Shown here one piece after another: positions 38,039 to 46,257 of a stretch of DNA of 64,000 bases. A model generated the notes under the pieces. That model had not been told where the DNA came from. It worked only from the letters and a program-made list of their open reading frames with translations, and made no database searches. The translations under genes and the position numbers were made by a program. Origin of the DNA: Chryseobacterium oleae. GTDB lineage: Bacteria > Bacteroidota > Bacteroidia > Flavobacteriales > Weeksellaceae. The stretch is taken from positions 620,001 through 684,000 of the forward strand of contig NZ_FOVD01000001.1 in NCBI RefSeq assembly GCF_900115055.1, written 5' to 3'. Positions within the stretch are counted from its first letter, which is position 1. Every line of letters begins with the position of its first letter.

Positions 38039-38515
38039 ATCTTGTCGTTATTTTTTTGATTTTGATAAGACAAATTTAGGGAGACTGAAATGGCTGTGCA
38101 TTTAACTAGTTTAATAAATTGCTTTTTGATTAAAAAATTGAGGGGAATATTGTGTGTTTATTTTTCAGGCAAAGATTTCATTTTTAAACACAAATTTCAC
38201 AAATAAGTTCACAAATAACACGACTATAATCTGCGTAATCTGTTGGATCTGCGGGAGATTATATTTCTAACCACTGATTTCACGGATTGACACAGATGAT
38301 TGCGCATATTTTTATTCTTCTGGATATTTTGAGAGAAGCAAATGGGACTGCCTGCATCGTTGATGAAACTACTTGGATATATAAGTGCGCTTAATCAAAT
38401 CAATCGAAGATTGATCTCTCCTTTGCAGGCTTACATAAACCGCTTTATGATCGATCTTTGCGTTAAAAAAACACTAAAAGAATAGTTTTAAATAGCCAAT
38501 CCAACAAAAGGAAAT
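38039..38515. other. Gene-free gap with partial dispersed-repeat copies
   Basis: The stretch 38274-38345 (ACCACTGATTTCACGGATTG onward) resembles the second half of the dispersed repeat, and 38190-38260 has a degenerate version. No reading frame, terminator or promoter is convincing. Confidence 0.55.
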
Positions 38516-39100
38516 CTATTTTTCCTTGGAAGCCAGACGCTTTCTTATAGTGCTCACAAATTCCTTCGAGACTCCGAGATAGGACGCGATATAGTACTGA
38601 GCCACTCTTTGTGGAATGGAAGGATATATTTTAATAAATTCAAGGTAGCGGTCTGTTGCGGTTTTGGAAATGGTATCCACCAGACGGTTCTGAAGTGTGG
38701 AGAGGTTTCTTTGCACGAGCATTCTGAAAACTCTTTCAAATTTTGGAATTTCCTGCAGTAATTTTTCTTTAGTAGCCGGAGTCAGCACATAGATTTCGGA
38801 ATCTTCCAGGGCTTCAATATATACTTTTGAGGGCTTCTGTTCCTGAAATGAAGCAATATCACTGATCCACCAGTCTTCAATGGCAAATAAAAGGGTAACT
38901 TCTGTACCGTTATCATCCAGACAGTACAACCTTACACAACCTTTCTGGATATATCCCTCAAACAGGCAGATCTCTCCTTCCCTTAACAAAACGGCCTTTT
39001 TAGAAAATGTCTGGCAGCTCAATAAGTCGGTAAAGGTTTTATGTTCTTCTTCGGTAAGATCTATAAATCGGCTGACGTTCCGGATGATATTTTCAAACAT
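38516..39100 (-). CDS. Crp/Fnr family transcriptional regulator
   Basis: From ATG 39098-39100 (MFENIIRNVSRFIDLTEEEH) the product is 194 aa. The cNMP-binding beta-barrel includes LLREGEICLFEGYIQKGCVR and VTLLFAIEDWW. The C-terminal helix-turn-helix region is VAQYYIASYLGVSKEFVSTI. The SQxxLA-type helix resembles Bacteroidota Crp-like proteins, which often control single transporters or redox genes. Its target is not evident; the small unidentified gene at 39110 ends 9 bases earlier and may be co-transcribed. Confidence 0.9.
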   Translation of the reverse strand: MFENIIRNVSRFIDLTEEEHKTFTDLLSCQTFSKKAVLLREGEICLFEGYIQKGCVRLYCLDDNGTEVTLLFAIEDWWISDIASFQEQKPSKVYIEALEDSEIYVLTPATKEKLLQEIPKFERVFRMLVQRNLSTLQNRLVDTISKTATDRYLEFIKIYPSIPQRVAQYYIASYLGVSKEFVSTIRKRLASKEK

Positions 39101-39109
39101 GCACAAATT

Positions 39110-39421
39110 TTATCCCTGCAAATTAGGGAAAAGACTGTAAACTTCATTCTTTAAAAGTCCGCTTCCGCCACCGTAATGATCAATCACTTTAGTTTCTTTG
39201 TCTAAATTTTCGCAGAATATTTTAATGTCTTTTTCGAACTGTTCTTCCAAACCTGAACTTAGAAGCACAATATCAACCTGATTTTCTTTGATATAATCGT
39301 AGGAAGCGGTTTCATCGCTTTGGATTTCAGCTTTCCAGCCTTCATTATTTTCGATGATTCTTTTCAATGTTTCAAGAATTTCCTGATTTTTTCCAATGAC
39401 TAAAAATTGTAATGTTTTCAT
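39110..39421 (-). CDS. Small receiver-like hypothetical protein
   Basis: The 103-aa protein has a response-regulator-like pattern (KTLQFLVIGKNQEILETLKR, NQVDIVLLSSGL) with a possible Asp in VDIVLL but lacks a clear full acidic pocket and no Lys-containing end motif is certain. It is too short for a full receiver. It lies directly before a Crp-type gene. I cannot name its function. Confidence 0.65.
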   Translation of the reverse strand: MKTLQFLVIGKNQEILETLKRIIENNEGWKAEIQSDETASYDYIKENQVDIVLLSSGLEEQFEKDIKIFCENLDKETKVIDHYGGGSGLLKNEVYSLFPNLQG

Positions 39422-39460
39422 TGTATTCCGTATTAAAAGTGAAGAGCTTAAGTTTTAAAA

Positions 39461-41071
39461 TTACAGATGCTTATTCCCAGTTATTTTCAATTCATTTAAA
39501 TCCAATTGAGATTCTGCTTTCCGGATCTCATCATCACTGAACAGTTTTTCTCTTTTCAGCCTGAAGAGTTCTTTCCGTTGTATGGCAAATATATCCAACA
39601 TGATTTCATGATATTCTTTAAGGTCATTCTGTCTGTTGGTACACATTTCCAGAGAACTTAGGTGGCTCTCATGAAGCTTGATATCATTTTGCAGGTTTTC
39701 TTTTAAATTCCCGACCAAACTGTTGCCGGTTAAGCTTTTTTCATATTTTTCATTCAATCTGTCAACAGCCAAATGATCCAGTCTGATCTGAATTCCCGTC
39801 TGCTGCTCGTGAGATGGTAAAATAGGATCAATTTCTCCAATTTTGGTTAATTTAATAATCAAAGGAAGCGTTAAACCCTGAAAAACCAATGTCACAAAAA
39901 TGACCACGAACGTGATGAAAATAATTAAGTTTCTTAACGGAAACTCAGCTTGGTCATTCATCATCACCGGAATTGACAGCGCTGTAGCTAATGAAACTAC
40001 ACCTCGCATCCCTGCCCAACCGATGATCAAAGGGTTTTTCCAGCCCGGACTTGGGTCCTGACGTACTTTTTTACTCAGCCATCTCGGAATATGAGCCACT
40101 GGATAAATCCACAGCAAACGGACAACAATTACGATTAAACTAATGATTAAACCATACTTTATACCGTCCATTAAAGAAGTTTCACCCAAACCATTGATAA
40201 TATCGGGAAGTTCCAATCCGATTAAGACAAACACCAAAGCATTCATCACGAAAATCAACGTGTTCCAGACTCCCGTCATATTGATTCTGGTGGTTCCCGT
40301 TTTAAAAATTTCATGGGCACGGAAAGACATGAATAATCCTCCACTCACTACTGCCATCACTCCGGAAAAGTGAAAATGCTCCGCTCCCAAAAACAAAATA
40401 TAGGGCGTCATCACCGTCAATGCCGCATCGATCGCCGGAGTGGTCGGGAGAAAGCGATGGATGGCATAGAAAATATGAGCTCCTACGATACCTACCACAA
40501 CTCCCATTCCTGCAACAAGAAAAAACTGCCCGGTTGCTTCCTGCATGGAAAAGACGCCCGTCATCACCGCCGCTAAAGCAAATCTGAAAACAATCAGTGA
40601 TGATGCATCATTGATCAGACTTTCGCCTTCCAGCATCGCAATGGTTCTTTTCGGAACTTTTAATCCTTTTAAAACCGTAGTCGCGGCAACAGCATCGGGT
40701 GGAGAAACAATTCCACCCAGCAAAAACCCTAGAGCCAGTGTGAACCCCGGAATGATAGACTGAGCAGCAAAAGCCACTACAATGGAGGTTAAAAATACCA
40801 ACCCGAAAGCCATTAACGAAATGGTCCGTTTCCATTTCCAGAAATCATTCCATGAGGTGTACCACGCAGCTTCATATAAAAGGGGCGGTAAAAATATCAG
40901 GAAGATAATCTCCGGATCTAACTTTAAAACAGGAACCCCGGGAATAAAACTGATGCCCAATCCGGCCAGTACCAGAAAAATGGGATATGCGATTTTGATG
41001 CGCTGTGCCAGCATAACCAATAGCATGACGATGAGTAGCAGTCCGAGTATTAAAAGGAGGTGTTCGTGCAT
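39461..41071 (-). CDS. CPA1-family Na+/H+ antiporter
   Basis: The 536-aa protein has about 12 membrane segments followed by a roughly 120-residue cytosolic tail. The ion-site helices are visible: GGIVSPPDAVAATTVLKGLK and ESLINDASSLIVFRFALAAV. Also IIGWAGMRGVVSLATALSIP is a conserved family block. Such antiporters exchange Na+ or K+ for protons for pH and salt homeostasis. The gene starts next to a short tandem repeat. Confidence 0.95.
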   Translation of the reverse strand: MHEHLLLILGLLLIVMLLVMLAQRIKIAYPIFLVLAGLGISFIPGVPVLKLDPEIIFLIFLPPLLYEAAWYTSWNDFWKWKRTISLMAFGLVFLTSIVVAFAAQSIIPGFTLALGFLLGGIVSPPDAVAATTVLKGLKVPKRTIAMLEGESLINDASSLIVFRFALAAVMTGVFSMQEATGQFFLVAGMGVVVGIVGAHIFYAIHRFLPTTPAIDAALTVMTPYILFLGAEHFHFSGVMAVVSGGLFMSFRAHEIFKTGTTRINMTGVWNTLIFVMNALVFVLIGLELPDIINGLGETSLMDGIKYGLIISLIVIVVRLLWIYPVAHIPRWLSKKVRQDPSPGWKNPLIIGWAGMRGVVSLATALSIPVMMNDQAEFPLRNLIIFITFVVIFVTLVFQGLTLPLIIKLTKIGEIDPILPSHEQQTGIQIRLDHLAVDRLNEKYEKSLTGNSLVGNLKENLQNDIKLHESHLSSLEMCTNRQNDLKEYHEIMLDIFAIQRKELFRLKREKLFSDDEIRKAESQLDLNELKITGNKHL

Positions 41072-41084
41072 TTTTTTTAAGATA

Positions 41085-41228
41085 TTAGATGTTAGATGTT
41101 AGATGTTAGAATTTAGAAGCTAGAGGTTAGACGTAAGAACTTTTTGGTATTTGATATATTTTTAGTGCTCTAGGTTTTGGCTAAAGCCGATTTATTCCTG
41201 GGCTAATTTAAGCGGGCTGAAGCCCGCT
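41085..41228. repeat. TTAGATG tandem repeat and GGGCTGAAGCCC hairpin
   Basis: Three perfect TTAGATG units (41085-41105) and a truncated fourth are followed by GGCTAAAGCC (41180s) and AGCGGGCT/AGCCCGCT (41211-41228). The hairpin resembles the one at 28998. The gap 41072-41326 holds no gene. Confidence 0.75.
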
Positions 41229-41326
41229 CCTATTGAATATTTTATTCTTTTTTTTGTAAAAAAGGCTAATATTTTTTTGTACATACAATCATTTTTTTGA
41301 TTGTTCCTTTCATAAGTTATACAATT

Positions 41327-41620
41327 TTAATCTTCTTTCAGCCAGACATCATTATATTCATCCGGATGACGCTTGAATTGTAAGTGAACATATGGACAAA
41401 GCGGTACAATTTTCAAATCATTTTCTCTTGCATAGGAAACCAGTCTTTCCAGTAATATTTTGGCAAAGCCTTTTCCTTCGTGTTCAGGATTAACTTCTGT
41501 ATGGTAAACGGTTAATTTTTTTCCGATCACTGAAATATCCATTTTACCAGCTTTTTGATCGTCCGAGAAAAGCTGGATTTCTCCTCTCACATTTCCTAAA
41601 ACTATTTCTGTTCTTTCCAT
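41327..41620 (-). CDS. GNAT-type N-acetyltransferase (NATD1/YjdJ-like)
   Basis: The 97-aa protein matches the short GNAT branch: MDISVIGKKLTVYHTEVNPE, then the acetyl-CoA loop EHEGKGFAKILLERLVSYAR and KIVPLCPYVHLQFKRHPDEY. Acetyl acceptor is unknown. It is a single gene on the minus strand. Confidence 0.88.
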   Translation of the reverse strand: MERTEIVLGNVRGEIQLFSDDQKAGKMDISVIGKKLTVYHTEVNPEHEGKGFAKILLERLVSYARENDLKIVPLCPYVHLQFKRHPDEYNDVWLKED

Positions 41621-41965
41621 TTTTTTATTCTTTTAAATTAATAGTTCAAAATTAGGGTCTTTAGTAAAACTGAGTAATGATCTATGATAATTTCGGTAAA
41701 GCTCCTTAATTTTATCATACAACTTCTCTTATTCCCAATAAAATTTCAGTGCTGTTTTATCAAGCAGCGTCCAATTGTCACTTATATCATTTCGTACAAA
41801 CCGTGAAAATCAGGCTTTCCAACATTAATCAAACAAAATTAATTCATTGAAAAACAATACATTAAAAAGTTTCAAGATAAAAAACATTAAAAAGTCTATC
41901 TTTTTAGTGGACTAATAAAAATATATGCCCTATATTTGCAACCGTATTCAGGAAAAGAAAATAAA
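41621..41965. other. Upstream region of the methionine-transport operon
   Basis: This 345-base gap has no reading frame of note. At its right end it contains the TATATTTG box at 41931-41938; the rest is unremarkable AT-rich DNA. Confidence 0.5.
41931..41938 (+). promoter_or_regulatory. Candidate promoter -7 box of the met operon
   Basis: TATATTTG matches TAnnTTTG. It ends 27 bases before the leader-peptide ATG, which leaves a short 5' leader. The -33 element is weak (no clear TTG at 19 bases). Confidence 0.55.
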
Positions 41966-42064
41966 ATGAAACAAGGATCTAAACATCAATCCATTAAGAA
42001 ACAAAACATCAAAACTATGATGATGTGCAACTGTATGCCTATGCATCAGAAATTCCGTGGCTGA
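41966..42064 (+). CDS. Met/Cys-rich leader peptide of the methionine transport operon
   Basis: A 32-codon frame starts MKQGSKHQSIKKQNIKTMMM and ends CNCMPMHQKFRG. Near its end it has Met-Met-Met-Cys-Asn-Cys-Met-Pro-Met. It stops about 26 bases before an intrinsic terminator (42091-42125) that lies before an EamA permease and metN-metI-metQ. This is the arrangement of a ribosome-mediated attenuator: ribosomes stalled by scarce methionyl- or cysteinyl-tRNA could prevent the terminator from forming. CGTGG (42056-42060) could pair with CCACG (42099-42103) as an antiterminator, which is speculative. The peptide itself need have no function. Confidence 0.7.
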   Translation: MKQGSKHQSIKKQNIKTMMMCNCMPMHQKFRG

Positions 42065-42090
42065 CCTTACTTTTATATCACATATTTCAG

Positions 42091-42125
42091 AGGCCTTACC
42101 ACGTTGTAGGGCCTTTTTATTTTTA
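42091..42125 (+). terminator. Intrinsic terminator / attenuator of the met operon
   Basis: AGGCCTTAC (42091-42099) pairs with GTAGGGCCT (42106-42114) with one G-U pair and a 6-base loop, followed by a T-rich run. It sits between the Met-rich leader and the permease gene, where a plain terminator would make no sense for the downstream genes. Confidence 0.82.
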
Positions 42126-42149
42126 CCCATCACACAAAAAACATACAGA

Positions 42150-43145
42150 ATGAGCACTTCTAAAAACAGCTGGCTGGTGCCGGTGGCATTTATCAATATT
42201 TACGTCATTTGGGGAATCACATTCCTCGCGATTTCATTTGGTCTGAAAGGATTCCCACCTTTTATCCTTTCCGGTTTCCGTTTTCTAGCGGCTGGATTAA
42301 TGATGATCGGGTGGCTGCTTGCTAAGGGTGAAAAAGCGAATTCCCTGATCAACTGGAAAAAGAATGCCATCACTGGAATATTGATTCTTACCGGTGGAAC
42401 GGGTCTGGTAGCTTGGGGTGAACAGTATGTATCGGCTTCTGAAGCGGCAATTGCCATTGCAACAGGCCCGTTCTGGTTCATTGCAATTGATAAGAAAAAC
42501 TGGAAGTATTATTTCTCTGATAAATTTATTCCCATAGGATTAATCATAGGGTTTGTGGGCTTAATATTATTCCTGAACGGAAGTGTTTCCAGCGCACACC
42601 ATACCGCAGTAGACGGAAATCTGAGAATCACAGCCTTCATTGTACTGGCATTAAGTTCAGTGGCTTGGGTACTAGGATCTTTATATTCAAAGAAAAATCC
42701 GGCTTCGCAGTCTACCTTTATGAATATTGCACAACAGCTGATCACAGCGGGAGTCGCTGCATTTATTATTGCATCATTCAGACAGGAATGGCACGGTTTT
42801 TCATTCTCCAATGTTCCTGTATCGGCATGGGCTGGTGTACTGTTTCTGGTGTTCTTCGGATCGATCGTCGCTTATTTATCTTATATATGGCTGCTTTCTG
42901 TAAAACCTGCGGCCTTGGTAAGTACGCATACCTACATCAACCCCATTGTTACAGTCTTCGCAGGCTGGATCGTAGCCGGACAAACCATTAACGGAAGTCA
43001 ATTATACGGACTATCTGTGATATTATTGGGTGTTTTATTAACCAATGTTACCAAGTATTTCAGGCTTTCAAAACGCTCAAAAGTGAAAATAAGAAGACTG
43101 AAGCGATTGGTGAATAAGACGGTACGACCGTATCAGCCTATTTAA
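42150..43145 (+). CDS. EamA/DMT-family permease
   Basis: ATG 42150 (MSTSKNSWLVPVAFINIYVI) gives 331 aa; the frame open further upstream runs through the attenuator terminator. About ten membrane segments in two EamA repeats are visible (VIWGITFLAISFGLKGFPPF, GTGLVAWGEQYVSASEAAIA, FFGSIVAYLSYIWLLSVKPA, SLVSTHTYINPIVTVFAG-type end). DMT permeases often export amino acids or related metabolites. It is the first gene after the Met-rich attenuator and lies 21 bases before metN, so a role with methionine or a sulfur metabolite is inferred. Confidence 0.9.
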   Translation: MSTSKNSWLVPVAFINIYVIWGITFLAISFGLKGFPPFILSGFRFLAAGLMMIGWLLAKGEKANSLINWKKNAITGILILTGGTGLVAWGEQYVSASEAAIAIATGPFWFIAIDKKNWKYYFSDKFIPIGLIIGFVGLILFLNGSVSSAHHTAVDGNLRITAFIVLALSSVAWVLGSLYSKKNPASQSTFMNIAQQLITAGVAAFIIASFRQEWHGFSFSNVPVSAWAGVLFLVFFGSIVAYLSYIWLLSVKPAALVSTHTYINPIVTVFAGWIVAGQTINGSQLYGLSVILLGVLLTNVTKYFRLSKRSKVKIRRLKRLVNKTVRPYQPI

Positions 43146-43166
43146 AATTAAAACTATACATTAAAA

Positions 43167-44195
43167 ATGATAGAGATCAAAAACATTTCAAAGACATTTC
43201 ATCAGAAAAAGCAGTCTTTCAAAGCACTGGATCAGGTGAGTCTCAGTATTGAGAAGGGAGATATTGTGGGAATCATTGGATTTTCCGGAGCTGGAAAAAG
43301 TACCCTGATCCGTACCGTAAATCTTCTGGAAAGACCTGATGAAGGCCAGATCATCATTAACGGAAAGGATTTTATTCAGTTAAGCTCCAAACAGCTTGCT
43401 GCCGAACGAAAAAAAATCGGGATGATCTTCCAGCATTTCAACCTGCTTTCATCGAGAACGGTTTTTGACAATGTAGCCCTTTCATTGGAACTGGATCATG
43501 TCAGTAAAGATGAGATCAACAGAAAAGTGAATGAACTGCTTAAAATTGTAGGACTGGAAGACAAAGCCAACGATTATCCCAGAAGTCTTTCCGGAGGTCA
43601 AAAGCAGAGAGTGGCCATCGCAAGGGCACTGGCCAATGATCCGTACCTCCTTCTCTGCGACGAAGCTACCAGCGCACTGGATCCTGCGACTACACAATCC
43701 ATTCTGCAGCTTTTAAGGGATATCAATCAAAGACTTGGGATTACTATTCTGCTGATCACGCATGAAATGGAAGTTATCAAAGCAGTCTGCAATCACGTGG
43801 CTGTTATCGACAAAGGAAAATTATTAGCAAAAGGAACATTAAGCGAGATCATCTCGGATAAAGAAAATCCGGTGATCCGACAATTTATAAATTCAGACAT
43901 CATGACGATTCCTCAGGAACTCAATAAAAAACTGCAGAAAGAGCCACAGGTTGGTTTATTTCCGCTGGTTGAAATAGAACTCAATGAACATATCAGTGTT
44001 GAAAAACTGCTTTCAACGCTGTATGACCAATATAAAATCCCTTACCGACTTTTGAAAGCTGATGTGGAATATCTCGGCAATTCCAACTTTGGGAAACTTC
44101 TGCTTCATTTGCAGGGTGAAACCGAGGAAAACCAGCAGGCGATCTATTATTTAAACCAGAATAAAATTCAAAATACAGTAAAAGGATATGCTTAG
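43167..44195 (+). CDS. metN: Methionine ABC transporter ATPase MetN
   Basis: The 342-aa protein has Walker A GFSGAGKST, the Q-loop (KIGMIFQHFNLLSSRTVFDN), the signature LSGGQKQRVAIARAL, and Walker B LLLCDEATSALDPATT. The C-terminal NIL domain (from about 265) is typical of MetN and binds methionine to inhibit transport. It overlaps metI by 8 bases. It drives uptake of methionine with MetI and MetQ. The upstream leader peptide fits methionine regulation. Confidence 0.97.
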   Translation: MIEIKNISKTFHQKKQSFKALDQVSLSIEKGDIVGIIGFSGAGKSTLIRTVNLLERPDEGQIIINGKDFIQLSSKQLAAERKKIGMIFQHFNLLSSRTVFDNVALSLELDHVSKDEINRKVNELLKIVGLEDKANDYPRSLSGGQKQRVAIARALANDPYLLLCDEATSALDPATTQSILQLLRDINQRLGITILLITHEMEVIKAVCNHVAVIDKGKLLAKGTLSEIISDKENPVIRQFINSDIMTIPQELNKKLQKEPQVGLFPLVEIELNEHISVEKLLSTLYDQYKIPYRLLKADVEYLGNSNFGKLLLHLQGETEENQQAIYYLNQNKIQNTVKGYA

Positions 44196-44844
44196 TGACT
44201 CGGTAATTGCTCTTTTGGGAAAAGGACTTTGGGAGACGGTTTATATGACGTTTGTTTCAGGATTTTTCGGATTTGTTTTAGGCCTTCCGGTAGGTATTTT
44301 ACTGTTTTTAACAAGAAAAGGACAGCTGCTGGAAAATAAAATTTATTACAGGATTATTTCAATTCTGGTTAATATTTTTCGGTCCATTCCTTTTATTATT
44401 TTAATTGTCTGGATGATTCCTTTCACAAGGGTAATCATTGGAACTTCCATCGGTATGAATGCGGCTTTGGTTCCGTTAAGTGTCGGGGCAGCTCCATTTA
44501 TTGCCAGACTGGTGGAAAACAGCCTTCTTGAAGTTCCGCATGGTTTGATAGAAACAGCGAGAGCTTTGGGTGCATCTCCTTTACAGATTATTCAGAAAGT
44601 ACTGCTTCCGGAAGCACTTCCTTCCCTGATCAATAACGCTGCAATCACTCTGATCACTTTGGTGGGTTATTCTGCGATGGGTGGAGCGCTTGGAGCCGGT
44701 GGATTGGGACAGATTGGCTATCAGTACGGTTACATCGGCTATGATGCTGTGATTATGAATGTAGTATTGGTACTTTTGGTAGCATTGGTGTTTATCATAC
44801 AATTTGCAGGGGACAGATTGGCTAAGAAATTCGATCACAGGTAA
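44188..44844 (+). CDS. metI: Methionine ABC transporter permease MetI
   Basis: The 218-aa protein is full length for MetI with about five membrane segments. The EAA loop contacting MetN is visible (LIETARALGASPLQIIQKVL). GYSAMGGALGAGGLGQIGYQ and RSIPFIILIVWMIPFTR are typical. It overlaps metN and is followed by a hairpin and metQ. Confidence 0.96.
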   Translation: MLSDSVIALLGKGLWETVYMTFVSGFFGFVLGLPVGILLFLTRKGQLLENKIYYRIISILVNIFRSIPFIILIVWMIPFTRVIIGTSIGMNAALVPLSVGAAPFIARLVENSLLEVPHGLIETARALGASPLQIIQKVLLPEALPSLINNAAITLITLVGYSAMGGALGAGGLGQIGYQYGYIGYDAVIMNVVLVLLVALVFIIQFAGDRLAKKFDHR

Positions 44845-44884
44845 GTTAAAGACGGAAATTAAAAATATAAATCTAATAATAAAG

Positions 44885-44914
44885 AGGTGGCTGAGGCACT
44901 CGAAGCCACCTTTT
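44885..44914 (+). promoter_or_regulatory. Hairpin inside the met operon, between metI and metQ
   Basis: AGGTGGCT (44885-44892) pairs with AGCCACCT (44904-44911), followed by TTTA. The T run is short, so it may only partially terminate or protect the 3' end of the metN-metI message; metQ starts 18 bases later. Confidence 0.7.
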
Positions 44915-44931
44915 ACTCATAAAAAATTCTA

Positions 44932-45750
44932 ATGAAAAAGATAAAAACCATAGCCGTTTTAGCGGCCGGACTTCTCCTATTCAATGCATGTTCAGGAAAG
45001 AAAGATGACCCGAATCATATCGTAGTGGGAATTACTTACGGTCCGGAACTGGAAATTGCTGAAGCGGCCAAAAAAGTAGCCAAAGAAAAATACAATCTTG
45101 ATGTGGAATTGATTCCCTTCAATGATTATGTAGTTCCAAATGAGGCTTTGAACAACGGAGACATTGAAGCCAATGCTTTCCAGCATGTTCCATATCTGAA
45201 CGAGCAGTCGAAACAGAGAGGTTACAAACTGGCAGTAGTAGGAAATACTTTTGTCTATCCTATCGTTGCTTATTCAAAGAAGATCAGAACGATCAGTCAG
45301 CTTCAGAATGGAAGTACGATCGTTATTCCGAATGATCCCACCAATGAAGGACGTTCTCTCCTTCTCCTGCAGAAAAACGGGCTTTTAAAACTAAAAGAAG
45401 GTGTCGGACTTCTTCCAAAAGTCACAGACATCACCGAAAATCCAAAACAGCTGAAGATTCTCGAAATCGAAGCGCCACAACTTCCGAGAGTTCTGGATGA
45501 TAAAGAAGTGGTTATCGCTATTATCAACAATAATTTTGCATCACAGGCAGGATTAGATCCCAATAAACAGGGCGTTTTCAGTGAGGATAAGGATTCTCCA
45601 TACGTGAACGTCATCGTGGCTACCCATGACAATAAAAATTCCGCCAAAGTAAAAAACTTTGTAAAGGCCTATCAGTCTGATGAAGTGGCGAAAAAGGCTG
45701 AGGAGATCTTCAAAGGAGGTGCGGTGAAGGGATGGGAAGATCATGAGTAA
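44932..45750 (+). CDS. metQ: Methionine-binding lipoprotein MetQ
   Basis: The 272-aa protein has a lipoprotein signal with lipobox LFNAC (Cys at about 20). The body matches NlpA/MetQ: VVGITYGPELEIAEAAKKVA, ELIPFNDYVVPNEALNNGDI, EANAFQHVPYLNEQ, TIVIPNDPTNEGRSLLLLQK. It binds methionine and hands it to MetI-MetN. The gene follows metI across a hairpin, so binding protein dosage may differ from the pump. Confidence 0.97.
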   Translation: MKKIKTIAVLAAGLLLFNACSGKKDDPNHIVVGITYGPELEIAEAAKKVAKEKYNLDVELIPFNDYVVPNEALNNGDIEANAFQHVPYLNEQSKQRGYKLAVVGNTFVYPIVAYSKKIRTISQLQNGSTIVIPNDPTNEGRSLLLLQKNGLLKLKEGVGLLPKVTDITENPKQLKILEIEAPQLPRVLDDKEVVIAIINNNFASQAGLDPNKQGVFSEDKDSPYVNVIVATHDNKNSAKVKNFVKAYQSDEVAKKAEEIFKGGAVKGWEDHE

Positions 45751-46200
45751 TGAGCAATGGGTAATAGGTAATAGGTGATGAGTTATAAATGATGAGTGAT
45801 GAGATTGTTGCGGGGTGCGAGTTTCGAGTTATGGGGTTGGGAAATAAGGGATTCGGGTTGTTTATTCATAAAAGAGAGCTCAAAATCTAAATAAGCTTTT
45901 ATATTTCGGGTCATAGGCGCAAGCTGTTTACTGCAGGAGTAGCAGTCAGATATTTTTCTTTTATTCAATATTTCTATATTCACAGCCTAAACGCTCAACC
46001 ACCTAAATCCATATCTCCCAAACCCTAACTCATACCCTTAAACCCTCATACTCACACACCCATAACTCGAACATCACACCCTCCCACTCTCAAACCATAA
46101 ACCCTCAAACTCTCAAACTCTCAAACTCTCCGACTCCAACCCCTGGAACACGAAACCCGAATCAAAATCAAACATTTATCTATTAAAATCCATTTTCTCA
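45751..46200. repeat. Low-complexity gap with inverted arms
   Basis: Purine-rich GATGAGT-type repeats at 45745-45810 and pyrimidine-rich ACCCTCAAACTCTC-type repeats at 46090-46130 flank the gap. TTCGAGTTATGGG (45823-45835) is the reverse complement of 46059-46071, and ATTCGGGTT (45851-45859) of 46154-46162. An open frame on the minus strand inside (45783-45983) lacks support. Confidence 0.65.
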
Positions 46201-46202
46201 AT

Positions 46203-46232
46203 TTGAGATAATAAAAATTTTACTTACTTTTG
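46203..46232 (+). promoter_or_regulatory. Strong Bacteroidota-type promoter of the GH3 gene
   Basis: TTG (46203-46205), part of TTTG, is followed 19 bases later by TACTTTTG (46225-46232), an exact fit to TTG-N19-TAnnTTTG. It lies about 25 bases before the start codon. Confidence 0.85.
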
Positions 46233-46257
46233 TTGTTAATCAATAAAAAGGCATTTT

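Noticed and set aside
42057-42149. A start of the EamA gene 31 codons earlier
   Set aside because: The extension would be translated through the attenuator hairpin and is not membrane-like; ATG at 42150 begins the usual N-terminus.
45783-45983. A minus-strand open frame downstream of metQ
   Set aside because: It runs through low-complexity repeats and has no recognisable protein features.
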